A stretch of 58,591 nucleotides of DNA, from contig JANNMS010000164.1 of assembly GCA_031398055.1 (NCBI GenBank), forward strand, positions 1 to 58,591, written 5' to 3'. Below are positions 16,092-25,798 of the stretch, piece after piece. Under the pieces are notes generated by a model. The model had not been told where the DNA came from. It ran no database searches and saw only the letters and a program-made list of their open reading frames with translations. This stretch comes from M3007 sp031398055 (GTDB lineage Bacteria; Bacteroidota; Bacteroidia; Chitinophagales; Saprospiraceae). Position 1 is the first letter of the stretch; each line of letters begins with the position of its first letter. The position numbers were made by a program, and so were the translations under genes.

Positions 16092-16805
16092 ATGACCAGA
16101 CTCTCCGTCAACATCAACAAAATCGCCCTCATCCGAAACGCGCGCGGCGGCAACCTGCCCGATTTGGTGCAAATCGCAAAAGACATCGAAGCGTTCGGCG
16201 GGCAGGGAATCACCGTTCACCCGCGACCCGACCAACGGCACATCCGTTTCGATGACCTACCGCTTTTGAAAAATGTGGTGACCACCGAATTCAACATCGA
16301 AGGAAATCCAACGCCCGATTTTATTGATTTAGTTTTGAAAAACAAGCCACACCAAGTGACGCTCGTGCCCGACCCGCCGGGTGTTTTGACTTCCGACACG
16401 GGTTGGGATATGGTAAAATACCAAAGTTTTTTGCGGGACGTGGTTTCGGTTTTTCAAAAAGAAAATATCCGCGTCTCCCTTTTTTGCAACGCCGAACCAA
16501 AAATGGTGGAAGCCGCCGCGACGACCGGCACCGACCGAATCGAATTTTACACCGGAAGTTTTGCCAAAAAATATGCGGACGACCCGAAAAAAGCAGTTGC
16601 ACCTTTTACCAAAAGTGCCAAAATTGCCCACGAAATCGGGCTGGGGATCAATGCCGGGCATGATTTGAATCTTGATAATTTGCGGTTTTTTAAAGAAAAT
16701 TGCCCCCATCTTTTGGAGGTTTCCATCGGGCATGCTTTGATTTCGGATGCCTTATATTTTGGTCTGGCGAACACGATTCGGATGTATTTGCGGCAGTTGC
16801 GGTGA
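16092..16805 (+). CDS. pdxJ: Pyridoxine 5'-phosphate synthase
   Basis: Condenses 1-deoxyxylulose 5-phosphate with 3-amino-2-oxopropyl phosphate in the deoxyxylulose-dependent vitamin B6 pathway. 237 residues, the normal length. Family motifs are clear: LSVNINKIALIRNARG at the start, GITVHPRPDQRHI, TEFNIEGNPT, VTLVPDPPGVLTSD, GTDRIEFYTG, INAGHDLNLDN and EVSIGHALISDALYFG. The ATG at 16092 places the conserved LSVNIN at residues 4-9. It is divergent from the protease gene and is followed by a 316-base gap that holds the susC promoter. Confidence 0.96.
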   Translation: MTRLSVNINKIALIRNARGGNLPDLVQIAKDIEAFGGQGITVHPRPDQRHIRFDDLPLLKNVVTTEFNIEGNPTPDFIDLVLKNKPHQVTLVPDPPGVLTSDTGWDMVKYQSFLRDVVSVFQKENIRVSLFCNAEPKMVEAAATTGTDRIEFYTGSFAKKYADDPKKAVAPFTKSAKIAHEIGLGINAGHDLNLDNLRFFKENCPHLLEVSIGHALISDALYFGLANTIRMYLRQLR

Positions 16806-16843
16806 ATGGTTTAGGAGGTTTAGGAAGTTTAAGAGGTTTAATC
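16806..16843. repeat. Period-9 array after pdxJ
   Basis: Directly after the pdxJ stop codon the sequence runs in 9-base units AGGAGGTTT, AGGAAGTTT, AAGAGGTTT. No inverted partner was seen nearby. The remainder of the 316-base gap holds the susC promoter and an untranslated leader. Confidence 0.65.
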
Positions 16844-16901
16844 TAAATTTTACAAAACGGCTTTAAACCTGCTGCATTGGGCAAATTTTCGCTCAAAACA
16901 A

Positions 16902-16931
16902 TTTGAATTTAAAGAGAGTGTCCTACATTTG
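16902..16931 (+). promoter_or_regulatory. Bacteroidota-type promoter for susC
   Basis: TTTG at 16902-16905, an 18-base spacer and TACATTTG at 16924-16931 fully match the TTTG-N18-TAnnTTTG pattern. It lies about 190 bases before the SusC-type gene, implying a long leader. Confidence 0.6.
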
Positions 16932-17121
16932 GCCGAATAAATTGCGAAGCAAGTCCCACCTTCGCTCCCCTGAAAGAAACGCTATTTTGTAAAAAACAGG
17001 AAATTTTAACCCGCCGAAAAATTTTATAAATCCACAGAACATTGGATTTTTGCAAGGCTAAGGTCTCGAATCAAAGATATTTTAGTATCCATTCTATTTA
17101 TTAACCAAATCAATTTTTCGT

Positions 17122-20100
17122 ATGAAAAAAATTCTTCTAACGCTAGTCTGGTGCTTGGCTTTTGTTGGCTTGGCTTCGGCACAGCGAACGGTTGTCGGCA
17201 CGATTATCGGCGACGACGGAGAACCACTCATCGGTGCTACCGTGAAGGTAAAAGACACCAATGCAGGTGCAGTTACCGACATCAACGGTAAGTTTTCGAT
17301 CAGTGTACCCGCAGGTGCAAGCGCACTTGTGGTCAGTTACACCGGTTTTGACACGCAGGAAATCGCGCTCGGCGCATCGAACGTCGTGGACGTTACGATG
17401 AAAACCGGCGAAATTCTTCGTGAAGTGGTGGTCACTGCTTTGGGTGTCACGCGGTACAAAAACGAACTGCCCTATTCTGCCCAAAAGGTGGATGGCAGCG
17501 AGGTTTCTGGTGCCCGCGATGCCAATGTGGTGAATGCGCTCAGCGGTCGGGTGGCCGGATTGAACATCAAACGCAACAACAATCTGGGCGGCTCGACGAA
17601 CGTCGTGTTGCGCGGCAGCAAATCTTTGTTGGGCGACAATCAGGCTTTGTTCGTGGTGGATGGTGTTCCGATGGACAACTCGAACACCAACACCGCCAAC
17701 CAAACCACCGCTCGCCTCGGCTATGACTATGGCAGTGCTGCGAACGACATCAATGCGGATGACGTTGAAAGTGTAACGGTTTTGAAAGGTGCTGCGGCTT
17801 CGGCACTTTATGGCATGCGTGCTGCGAACGGGGTGGTGATGATCACGACCAAAAAAGGGAGCAAAGCCAATGGTTTGGGAGTTTCGGTGAATACTGGCAT
17901 TAATGTCGGGATGATTGACCCAAGCACTTTTATTAAATACCAAACCAAATACGGTGGTGGTTATGGCGCGTTTTATGAAGATGACTCAGGTTTTTTCCTT
18001 TCACGCGACATTAATGAAGATGGAACGCCCGATTTGGTGATGCCGACTTCGGAAGATGCTTCGTGGGGCGGGAAATTCGACCCAAATCTGCAAGTTTATC
18101 AATGGGATGCTTTTGACCCATCTTCACCGAATTTTGGCAAATCAAGACCGTGGGTGGCTGCGGCCAATTTGCCAAACACGTTTTTTGAAACGGCGGTTGG
18201 CAATTCGCACAACATCACGATTGATGGCAGCAACGACAAAGGTTTTTTCAAACTCGGGTACACGAGAGCTGGCGACAAAGGCATTTTGCCAAACAGCCAG
18301 ATCAACAAAAACATGATCAATTTTGGCTCTTCTTTCAAATTGACCGACAAACTCACGGTGTCTTCTGCCGTCAATTTCACCTCGACCGATGGCCTCGGGC
18401 GGTACGGAACGGGTTACGATTCCAAAAACCAAATGACCAGTTTCCGGCAATGGTGGCAGGTCAATGTGGATGTTCAAGAACAAAAGGATGCGTACTTCCG
18501 CACCAAAGAGAACATCACTTGGAACTGGGCTGACCCGAGCAACCTCGTGCCGATTTATTGGGACAATATTTATTGGGTTCGTTACGAAAATTACCAAAAT
18601 GACCACCGCAATCGTTATTTCGGAAATTTGTCCGCGACCTACAATGTTACGAAATGGTTGGATGTGGTCGGACGTGTTTCGCTGGATCAATATTCAGAAA
18701 AACAAGAGGAAAGAATTGCCGTGGGCAGTGTGGACGTTCCTGAATATCAACGGTTCAACCGGAATTACCAGGAAGTCAACTACGATTTGATGGGGATGAT
18801 CAAACCGCTGAACATCACGGACAAATTGTCTTTCTCTGGTTTGGTGGGAACGAACATCCGGAAACAGGAAATTTCTTCCATCCGGTCGAAAACCAATGGT
18901 GGGCTTTCTATTGCGCGTGTTTACTCGCTTGCCAATTCAAAAAGTTCGCTTTTGGCACCGGTCGAAAGGGAAACACAACTTGAAGTGGACGGTGTTTTCG
19001 GACAAGGAAGTTTGAGCTGGGACCACTGGGCTATTTTGGATTTGTCCATGCGCCGTGACCAAGCCTCTACTTTGCCAGCCGCTAACAACATTTTTTACTA
19101 CCCGTCGGCCTCTTTGGGCTTGATTTTTTCAGAATGGATTGGTGCAAACAAAGCACTTTCTTTTGGTAAAATCCGCCTGAATTATGCCGAAGTAGGCAAC
19201 ACGGCACCGCCATTGACTATTTTTGATACTTACACACAGGGTTCCGTTTTTGGGGAGGCTTCCTTGGCTACCGTTTCCAACGGTACACAAGAATTTTTAA
19301 TTGCAGCAACCAAAAACAACTCGAACTTGAAACCGGAAAGAACTAAAAGCTACGAAGCAGGTCTGGAAGCACGTTTTATGGAAGATATGTTTGGTTTTGA
19401 TTTTACTTATTATAAAATGAATACCATCAATCAAATCCTCCAAGCGGATGTTTCGCGTGCTACCGGTTACAGTGCAAAATTTATCAATGCTGGCGAAGTT
19501 GAAAACAAGGGCGTGGAGGTTTCTGCTTTTATCCGCCCATTCAATGGCCGCAATTTTAAATGGAGAATGGACTTGAACTTCGCCCGCAACCGTAATAAGG
19601 TGGTCGAACTTACAGATGGGATCGACAACTTGTTGTTGGCCAGCATGCAAGGCGGTGTTTCAATCAACGCTACACTCGGCCAACCTTATGGCACGATCAA
19701 AGGAAAGGATTTTGTGTATTTGAACGGTCAAAAAGTAGTCGGAGCAAACGGTGCCTATGTTCAATCGGTCTCTTCGAACATCACCATTGGCAATATCAAT
19801 CCAGATTGGACGGGTGGCATTTCCAACTCGTTTTCCTACAAAGGCATTTCGCTGGGCTTCTTGATAGACATCCGTCAAGGCGGCCAGTTGTTTTCACTTG
19901 ACCAATATTATGGATTGGCAACGGGCCTTGCAGAAGAGACCGCAGGTCTGAACGAGTTGGGCAAAGAAGTCCGCGCACCGCTTGCGGATGGCGGCGGCAT
20001 CCTTATTCCAGGCGTATTGGCCGATGGAACGCCCAACACAAAACGTTACAATGCTACTGATTTTGGCATTTATGGCTATCGCCGCAACCCGGCAGCCGGA

Positions 20101-20355
20101 TTTATTTATGATGCCAGTTTTGTAAAACTCAGAGAGGTGACACTCGGCTTTGATTTGCCAACCAGGTTCATCAAAAATGGATCAGTTAAAGGCATTCGCT
20201 TGAGTCTTTATGGCCGCAACTTGTGGATTATCGACAAAAACCTTCCACACGCCGACCCAGAAGACGGGATGAGCTCCGGCAACGTTCAAGGCTACCAAGT
20301 GGGCAGTTACCCAACTTCCCGCACGATGGGCGTGAACCTCAATGTCAAATTTTAA
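17122..20355 (+). CDS. SusC/RagA-family TonB-linked outer-membrane transporter
   Basis: TonB-dependent outer-membrane importer working with the SusD-like lipoprotein encoded next. 1077 residues: signal peptide (LAFVGLASAQ, cut at about residue 21), an N-terminal carboxypeptidase-regulatory-like domain (TVVGTIIGDDGEPLIGATV and ITDING-like TDINGKFSISV), a plug domain with the SusC hallmark (GSKSLLGDNQALFVVDGVPM and the ADDVESVTVLKGAAASALYG segment), then a 22-strand barrel ending MGVNLNVKF. The imported substrate (glycan or peptide) is not evident; the nearby GH130 enzyme suggests a mannose-containing glycan, by inference. The SusD gene starts 18 bases downstream. Confidence 0.95.
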   Translation: MKKILLTLVWCLAFVGLASAQRTVVGTIIGDDGEPLIGATVKVKDTNAGAVTDINGKFSISVPAGASALVVSYTGFDTQEIALGASNVVDVTMKTGEILREVVVTALGVTRYKNELPYSAQKVDGSEVSGARDANVVNALSGRVAGLNIKRNNNLGGSTNVVLRGSKSLLGDNQALFVVDGVPMDNSNTNTANQTTARLGYDYGSAANDINADDVESVTVLKGAAASALYGMRAANGVVMITTKKGSKANGLGVSVNTGINVGMIDPSTFIKYQTKYGGGYGAFYEDDSGFFLSRDINEDGTPDLVMPTSEDASWGGKFDPNLQVYQWDAFDPSSPNFGKSRPWVAAANLPNTFFETAVGNSHNITIDGSNDKGFFKLGYTRAGDKGILPNSQINKNMINFGSSFKLTDKLTVSSAVNFTSTDGLGRYGTGYDSKNQMTSFRQWWQVNVDVQEQKDAYFRTKENITWNWADPSNLVPIYWDNIYWVRYENYQNDHRNRYFGNLSATYNVTKWLDVVGRVSLDQYSEKQEERIAVGSVDVPEYQRFNRNYQEVNYDLMGMIKPLNITDKLSFSGLVGTNIRKQEISSIRSKTNGGLSIARVYSLANSKSSLLAPVERETQLEVDGVFGQGSLSWDHWAILDLSMRRDQASTLPAANNIFYYPSASLGLIFSEWIGANKALSFGKIRLNYAEVGNTAPPLTIFDTYTQGSVFGEASLATVSNGTQEFLIAATKNNSNLKPERTKSYEAGLEARFMEDMFGFDFTYYKMNTINQILQADVSRATGYSAKFINAGEVENKGVEVSAFIRPFNGRNFKWRMDLNFARNRNKVVELTDGIDNLLLASMQGGVSINATLGQPYGTIKGKDFVYLNGQKVVGANGAYVQSVSSNITIGNINPDWTGGISNSFSYKGISLGFLIDIRQGGQLFSLDQYYGLATGLAEETAGLNELGKEVRAPLADGGGILIPGVLADGTPNTKRYNATDFGIYGYRRNPAAGFIYDASFVKLREVTLGFDLPTRFIKNGSVKGIRLSLYGRNLWIIDKNLPHADPEDGMSSGNVQGYQVGSYPTSRTMGVNLNVKF

Positions 20356-20373
20356 TTTTAAAAATAAAATATC

Positions 20374-21798
20374 ATGAAGAAAATATTTTTTCTGATTATC
20401 ACTTTTACAATGTTTTCTGTCGCTTGCAACAAAGATTTTGGCGACATAAATGTTGATACAAAAAGACCCTCGTCGGTGACGCCGGGCACCTTGTTTTCAT
20501 TTGGGGCAAAGGAAATGATAGATGTCGTGACCTCACCAAACGTGAACCGTAACATTTTCAGGTACCTGGCCCAGCAATGGACAGAAACGACTTACATCGA
20601 CGAGGTGAATTATGACATCAGCACCCGGAACATTCCGCAAAATTTCTGGAACATCATGTACGTCAATGTTCTGAACAACATCAAAGAATGTCAGAAATTG
20701 ATTCCGAGCCAGAATGCTGCATTTTTCCCGCCGGGGGTGCAAGCCAATCAGGATGCCATTTGCGAGCTGTGCAATGTGTACGTTTATTCGACTTTGGTCA
20801 ATACTTTTGGGAATATTCCGTACTCCGAAGCACTCAACATTGACAAGCCACAGCCGAAATACGATGATGCGGCTACCATTTACACCGATTTGATTGAGCG
20901 GTTGAACCGCGCAATTGGCAAAATCAATACTGCCGAAGGCGGTTTTGGTCCAAATGACATCGTTTTCGGCGACGACCAAGCTGCTTGGAAACGTTTTGGC
21001 AACTCACTCAAACTCCGTTTGGGTATGATGTTGGCTGACGTGGACAATGCCAAAGCTGGTGCCATCGTAAAAGATGCTGCTGCCGGATGTGTGCTTACTG
21101 TAGACGACAATTTGTATATGCATTACTTGACCTCTCCACCGAACACCAATCAAATTTGGGTGGATTTGGTGCAAAGTGGTCGTAAAGACAATGTTGCTGC
21201 CAATACTTTGGTGGATGCAATGAAGGCGCTCAACGACCCGCGTGTCCCTGCCTATTTCACAACAGATGCTGCCGGCGGATATTCTGGCGGTATTTATGGC
21301 GAGGGCAACAACTATTCGACTTTCTCAAAACCAGCCGACAGATTGCTTGCACCTGATTTCGAAGCCACTTTGTTTGATGCTTCCGAATGTCATTTCTTTT
21401 TGGCAGAAGCAAAAGAGCGTGGTTACGATGTCCCGGGCACAGCTGAGGAGCATTACAATGCTGCAATCACCGCTTCCATGGAATATTGGGGCGTTGCAGC
21501 AGCAGATATTGCTACTTATTTGGCGCAACCAAGCGTGGCTTATGCCACTGCTGCCGGTGATTTTAAAACAAAAATCGGTACGCAAAAATGGATTGCGATG
21601 TACAATCGTGGCCACGAAGCATGGACGGAATACCGTCGCCTCGATGCCCCGAGTTTGGTTGCACCACCAGATGCCGATAGCGTTTTGCCACTTCGCTACA
21701 CCTATCCTGTTCAAGAGCAAAACTTGAACACTGCAAACGTGACGAGTGCTATCAGCGTGGACAAAGTAGACGTAAAACTTTTCTGGGATAAGTTCTGA
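20374..21798 (+). CDS. SusD/RagB-family surface lipoprotein
   Basis: Substrate-binding lid of the SusC transporter. 474 residues with a lipoprotein signal (TFTMFSVAC, cysteine at residue 18) and a helical TPR-like fold: QWTETTYIDEVNYDIS, VYVYSTLVNTFGNIPYSEAL, DLIERLNRAIGKI and the conserved late segment KIGTQKWIAMYNRGHEAWTEYRR. The pattern fits the SusD-like type 2 subgroup (SusD/RagB homologues of about 470-530 residues). It is co-transcribed with the SusC gene, and a strong hairpin terminator follows at 21855-21892. Confidence 0.93.
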   Translation: MKKIFFLIITFTMFSVACNKDFGDINVDTKRPSSVTPGTLFSFGAKEMIDVVTSPNVNRNIFRYLAQQWTETTYIDEVNYDISTRNIPQNFWNIMYVNVLNNIKECQKLIPSQNAAFFPPGVQANQDAICELCNVYVYSTLVNTFGNIPYSEALNIDKPQPKYDDAATIYTDLIERLNRAIGKINTAEGGFGPNDIVFGDDQAAWKRFGNSLKLRLGMMLADVDNAKAGAIVKDAAAGCVLTVDDNLYMHYLTSPPNTNQIWVDLVQSGRKDNVAANTLVDAMKALNDPRVPAYFTTDAAGGYSGGIYGEGNNYSTFSKPADRLLAPDFEATLFDASECHFFLAEAKERGYDVPGTAEEHYNAAITASMEYWGVAAADIATYLAQPSVAYATAAGDFKTKIGTQKWIAMYNRGHEAWTEYRRLDAPSLVAPPDADSVLPLRYTYPVQEQNLNTANVTSAISVDKVDVKLFWDKF

Positions 21799-21854
21799 TT
21801 TTTTAAAAATCAAATAGGAATGGCACTGCTTTTCAGCCGTTGATTTTGAAAAGC

Positions 21855-21892
21855 AAAGCCGCCTCGACCAAAAGTTGAGGCGGCTTTTTTTA
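21855..21892 (+). terminator. Intrinsic terminator of the susC-susD operon
   Basis: A GC-rich stem (GCCGCCTC pairing with GAGGCGGC, extended by A-T pairs) with a short loop is followed by seven T bases, about 60 bases after the SusD stop codon. Confidence 0.9.
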
Positions 21893-22076
21893 TGAAGCTG
21901 CATTATGCGCAAAGGCGATTTTTTATGCCGACACTGGTCGATGAAATGTGGGAATCATGTAATTCTTACCCAGAAAAGTGTAATGTTTTTGTTTATAGCC
22001 ACCCTGATTTTTGTTCCGTGAAAACCAATTTCACACTCGTCCTGCGAGGTTGCGGGAAACTTAAAATTCAACAAAA

Positions 22077-22544
22077 ATGAAAAAGATATTTTTTGAAATC
22101 GCTGCAATCGCAGTTTTTTTTAGCGGAATCGTTCTGTTCGGATGCCAGTCGCCCAGTGAAAAAACAGACAAAGCACAGGACAAAGTGGCCGATGCCCGCG
22201 AAGATTTGAAAGAAGCACAACAGGACGCTGCCGCTGCTGCCCAAAAAGCGGCGAAAGCAGAAGAATGGAAAGTTTTCAAAAGTGAAACCGAGGTGAAAAT
22301 CGAAAACAACAAAACGCGCATCGCCGAACTGCGGGATAAAATGAAAAAATCGGGCAAGACGATGGACAAAGTTTACGCCGCGAACATTGATTTGCTGGAA
22401 GAGCGGAACAAGAAATTGAAGGAAAGATTGGATGCCTACGAAACCTCGCAAAGCGATTGGGAAGCCTTCAAACGGGAGTTCAACCACGACATGGACGAAC
22501 TTGGACAGGCGTTGAAAGACTTTACGGTCAACAATAAAAAATAA
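22077..22544 (+). CDS. Coiled-coil lipoprotein, possibly sll1863-type stress protein
   Basis: 155 residues with a lipoprotein signal (FFSGIVLFGC, cysteine at residue 23) followed by almost continuous charged helix: repeats rich in Ala, Lys and Glu (DKVADAREDLKEAQQDAAAA), then EEWKVFKSETEVKIENNKTR, and a C-terminal FKREFNHDMDELGQALKDF. The C-terminal half resembles the 'sll1863 family stress response' group found in cyanobacteria and Bacteroidota, from memory and with moderate certainty. It is monocistronic: a terminator lies before it (21855-21892) and another after it (22623-22657). Confidence 0.75.
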   Translation: MKKIFFEIAAIAVFFSGIVLFGCQSPSEKTDKAQDKVADAREDLKEAQQDAAAAAQKAAKAEEWKVFKSETEVKIENNKTRIAELRDKMKKSGKTMDKVYAANIDLLEERNKKLKERLDAYETSQSDWEAFKREFNHDMDELGQALKDFTVNNKK

Positions 22545-22622
22545 AATCAGGGGTGAAAATTCAAGATAGAAGCTAAAACAGTTTGAATTGAAAGAAGGAA
22601 CAAAAGACAGCACCATTTTCCC

Positions 22623-22657
22623 AACCGTTCAGCCCACAGGCTGGGCGGTTTTTTTTT
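22623..22657 (+). terminator. Intrinsic terminator after the coiled-coil lipoprotein
   Basis: A 12-base stem (arms 22623-22634 and 22639-22650, with two G-T pairs) has a 4-base loop and is followed by a run of T bases. It lies about 80 bases after the stop codon. Confidence 0.88.
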
Positions 22658-22842
22658 GACAGCAATTCTAAAAAAGGTGTGAATTGTGTAAGTTTTTTTC
22701 AAGTTTGTGTAAGGTTTACAAGTGAAAACCAACCCCATATTGTACCCTCAAATTAATTCATTTCATCCCGAAAGCATGTTTGCCGATGTTGCCATCTTCA
22801 TCAACTACGGCAATTTTACCTGAAAATTTTAAAAAAAAGGCA

Positions 22843-23880
22843 ATGATAGAAGTTCGCAAACATGGGATCATCCTCGAAAAAACAGACTTGGGTTTTGAAA
22901 AAGACGGCGTTTTGAATCCTGCAGCCATCCGCGAGGGTGAATTTGTACACGTTTTTTACCGGGCGGTGAGCACTGGAAATTATTCGACTGTCGGCTATTA
23001 CAAAACGCGCGACCCGCTCACCGTGGAGTTTCGACAAGATACACCCGTACTTTTTCCACAATTTGAATACGAATCGCAAGGCGTGGAAGACCCACGGATC
23101 ACGAAAATCGACGACACGTTTTACCTCACCTATTCTGCCTACGATGGCATCAACGCGATGGGCGCGGTGGCGATTTCGAAAGATTTGATCACTTTTGAAA
23201 AGTTGGGGATTATCACGCCGCAGCTCAATTTTGATGATTTCAAACGACTTGCCGGCTCAAAAAAGCCTCTCAACAAAAAATATGCGCGTTTCAATGATCG
23301 GCACCGTCGTTTTACCGGGACGAACAAAACGGTTTTAGTTTGGGACAAAAACTTGATTTTTTTCCCTCGACGAATTGGTGGCCGCTTACATTTTTTGCAC
23401 CGGATTAAACCCGACATCCAAATCGCGGCGGTCGAGAATTTGCAAGATTTGACAAAAGAGTACTGGGAAAATTACCTGCTCCATTTTGACGAAAACACCG
23501 CGATCACCCCAAAATACAACCACGAAGTGAGTTACGTGGGCGGCGGCTGTCCGCCAATCGAAACGGAGCATGGCTGGTTGATCATTTATCACGGCGTTTA
23601 CGATACCGTCCGGGGATATGTTTACACGGCCTGCGCGGCTTTGCTGGATTTGGAAAATCCGTGGAAAGTGCTTGCCCGGCTGCCCTATCCGTTGTTCAAA
23701 CCAAAAGAAGAATGGGAAATCACGGGAGAGGTGAGCAACGTTTGTTTCCCGACCGGGGCAGTCCAATTTGACGACACTTTGTACATATATTATGGTGCTG
23801 CGGACAAACGGATTGCCTGCGCGTCGGTGAGTTTTTCGGCACTTTTGGAAGAGCTATTAAATCACAGATCCAAAACCTGA
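22843..23880 (+). CDS. GH130-family beta-mannoside phosphorylase/hydrolase
   Basis: GH130 enzymes split beta-mannosides, either phosphorolytically (giving mannose 1-phosphate) or hydrolytically. 345 residues in a five-bladed propeller pattern, with the family hallmark GVEDPRI holding the catalytic aspartate (residue 83), plus NPAAIREGEFVHVFYRAV, SYVGGGCPPIETEHGWL, YHGVYD and YYGAADKRIACA. The ATG at 22843 has an AAAGG-like sequence just upstream; a longer frame begins at a TTG at 22780. Having no signal peptide, it is cytoplasmic. It lies 1 kb downstream of susC-susD on the same strand, suggesting glycan use, although the terminators between show a separate transcript. Confidence 0.87.
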   Translation: MIEVRKHGIILEKTDLGFEKDGVLNPAAIREGEFVHVFYRAVSTGNYSTVGYYKTRDPLTVEFRQDTPVLFPQFEYESQGVEDPRITKIDDTFYLTYSAYDGINAMGAVAISKDLITFEKLGIITPQLNFDDFKRLAGSKKPLNKKYARFNDRHRRFTGTNKTVLVWDKNLIFFPRRIGGRLHFLHRIKPDIQIAAVENLQDLTKEYWENYLLHFDENTAITPKYNHEVSYVGGGCPPIETEHGWLIIYHGVYDTVRGYVYTACAALLDLENPWKVLARLPYPLFKPKEEWEITGEVSNVCFPTGAVQFDDTLYIYYGAADKRIACASVSFSALLEELLNHRSKT

Positions 23881-23992
23881 AACGAAAAAGCATGAATTTT
23901 AAAGGAAATTAAATGTTTTTCAGTGTGTTTTCGCAGCGTTCTTTTATTTGTTTGAAAAAAGGACGGGTTGAGATCCTCATCCCAAAAGCAGT

Positions 23993-24070
23993 CAGCCGTA
24001 CACTTTTAGTTTTTGGAAAAATGGAATGGTTAACGATTCCATTTTTCCAAAAACTAAAAGTGTACGGCTG
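23993..24070. repeat. Perfect inverted repeat, 35-base arms
   Basis: The arms at 23993-24027 and 24036-24070 are exact reverse complements around an 8-base loop. The element sits between the converging 3' ends of the GH130 gene and lepB and lies 12 bases from the lepB stop codon. Its sequence is not shared with the other hairpins here. Confidence 0.92.
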
Positions 24071-24082
24071 AAAATGGTATTA

Positions 24083-25705
24083 TTACAAAGTTGAAGCCGA
24101 TTTGAAAATCCGGTTCCAATTAATTCCCTCTGCCATGTTGCCATTTTTGGTAGAAAACCAGATAAAAAGCGGCTTCCCAACCACGTGATCTTCCGGAACG
24201 TACCCCCAAACCCGGCAATCTTCGGAGTTGTGCCGGTTGTCGCCCATGCACCAATAGTAATTTTGTTTGAAAGTGTAGGTCGTCGTTTCTTGCCCGTTGA
24301 TGATGAATTTGCCGTTTTTGATCACCAGTTCATTGCCCTCGTAAACCCGGATAATCCGTTCATAAAAAGCAATGTTCGAGGCCGTGAGCGGGGTAGTTTC
24401 CCCTGCTTTTGGCACCCAAATCGGACCGAAATCGTCCACGGTCCAAGCCGAGTGCGCTGTGTCATATGGAAAAAAGTAGCCAGGTTGCGCATCATGAATC
24501 ACCGGTTCAACTTTCATGCCGAGTGCTTTTACCTTTTCCAATTGCTGTTCGTCGAGGAAATATGCACCGTCTGACGAAGTTGCATGATCAGGGAGGCTCA
24601 CACCCAATTCATCCAATTTCGAAGCACTGATATTTCCGAAAATCTGATAGGCAAATTGCATGTGCGTTGGATTTTGCGCCGCCAGGCCGTTGATAAAAAC
24701 CTGCTTGTTGCGGATGACCAACGAATCGCCGGGCAGCGCGATGCACCTTTTTATATAATGGTCTTTTTTGTCGATCGGTCGGGTGACGATTTCGAAGTTT
24801 CCCGTGGCAGCGCGGTGCGTTTTTGGGTCCAAATAACGCATCCGGATTTTGTCCGGCGCGACCCGCTGTGCCCCAACTCGCAAGGCTTGATAAATATCAA
24901 AAGTCCTGCCGGGCGTCAAAATGACGCTGTCGCCCGCCGGGAAATTGAAAACGATCGGTTTGTTCCGGTCAATATTTTCCAAAGCAGGCAAGCGAAAATA
25001 AGGCAGCGCAGGTTTTTTCAAATACGATTCCCGTGCCAGCGCACCGTCCATGTCTTGCGAAAAACGGTTGTGAACCAACGGAAATTGAACCACCGTCATC
25101 GGTGTCCGAATGCCATAATGTGCTTTCGAGACAAACAAAAAGTCGCCCACTTTCAAAGTGCCTTCCATCGAAGAAGTCGGGATGACAAACGCCTCGATCA
25201 AAAACATCCGGATAAACGCCGCCGCAAAAACCGCAAAAATGATGGCCTCTGCCCACTCGCGCACCGCCGGTTTTTTGAAAACGGTGTTGGCTTCCAATTT
25301 TTTCAAAGCCAATTTGTCCTTTTTTTCCGTCGCTTCGTGGAGTTGCTGGTGGTATTCGCGTTCTTTATCCAAAATCGGCCCCTCATATTTGGCTGTTTTG
25401 CTCGCACCAATCATAAAAAACGAAATCGGAGCGTAAATCACTGCCAAGGCCGCGTCCCAAAAACTATGTTTTCCGAACGACCGGACCATGTCCACCGCCA
25501 AACCGGCGTAAATGAAAATATTGACAATCGGAAACAGCAACCACGCCGCAAAACCGGGTTTCCTGCCCACGATTTTGCACCATTCCACCGCCGCCACGCC
25601 CGGTACGAGGGCTTTCCAGCCCGGAACCCCTGCTTTTTCAAACACTTTCATCAAACTCACGCCGAGCAGGATGTATAAAATCAGGATAAAAATCAGGACA
25701 CCCAT
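24083..25705 (-). CDS. lepB: Signal peptidase I
   Basis: Membrane serine protease that removes signal peptides from exported proteins. 540 residues, long as is usual in Bacteroidota. The N-terminus has three hydrophobic segments with a DUF5684-like part (VFEKAGVPGWKALVPG), then a helix anchor before the catalytic domain. The catalytic Ser is Ser179 in VIPTSSMEGTL and the Lys is Lys319 in HYIKRCIALPGDSL; a C-terminal box GDNRHNSEDCRVWGYVPEDH follows. Its ATG is directly preceded by a period-7 array (25706-25738). Downstream is the 35-base-arm hairpin. Confidence 0.95.
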   Translation of the reverse strand: MGVLIFILILYILLGVSLMKVFEKAGVPGWKALVPGVAAVEWCKIVGRKPGFAAWLLFPIVNIFIYAGLAVDMVRSFGKHSFWDAALAVIYAPISFFMIGASKTAKYEGPILDKEREYHQQLHEATEKKDKLALKKLEANTVFKKPAVREWAEAIIFAVFAAAFIRMFLIEAFVIPTSSMEGTLKVGDFLFVSKAHYGIRTPMTVVQFPLVHNRFSQDMDGALARESYLKKPALPYFRLPALENIDRNKPIVFNFPAGDSVILTPGRTFDIYQALRVGAQRVAPDKIRMRYLDPKTHRAATGNFEIVTRPIDKKDHYIKRCIALPGDSLVIRNKQVFINGLAAQNPTHMQFAYQIFGNISASKLDELGVSLPDHATSSDGAYFLDEQQLEKVKALGMKVEPVIHDAQPGYFFPYDTAHSAWTVDDFGPIWVPKAGETTPLTASNIAFYERIIRVYEGNELVIKNGKFIINGQETTTYTFKQNYYWCMGDNRHNSEDCRVWGYVPEDHVVGKPLFIWFSTKNGNMAEGINWNRIFKSASTL

Positions 25706-25745
25706 TTTGATTTACGATTTTTGATTTACGATTTACGAATTTTGG
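25706..25745. repeat. Period-7 array (TTTACGA unit) at the lepB start
   Basis: Units TTTACGA, TTTTTGA, TTTACGA, TTTACGA occupy 25711-25738, beginning 5 bases from the lepB start codon. The same unit family recurs at 44281-44322. Confidence 0.88.
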
Positions 25746-25798
25746 CAAAATGCGTAAATTCAGATTTATTTTATTTATTTCCTGACTGGTGGCATGTA

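Noticed and set aside
24584..25678. 364-codon open frame on the plus strand over lepB
   Set aside because: It is antisense to lepB, with a composition rich in Arg, His, Phe and Gln and no domain. Long antisense frames are common here because the genes avoid certain codons.
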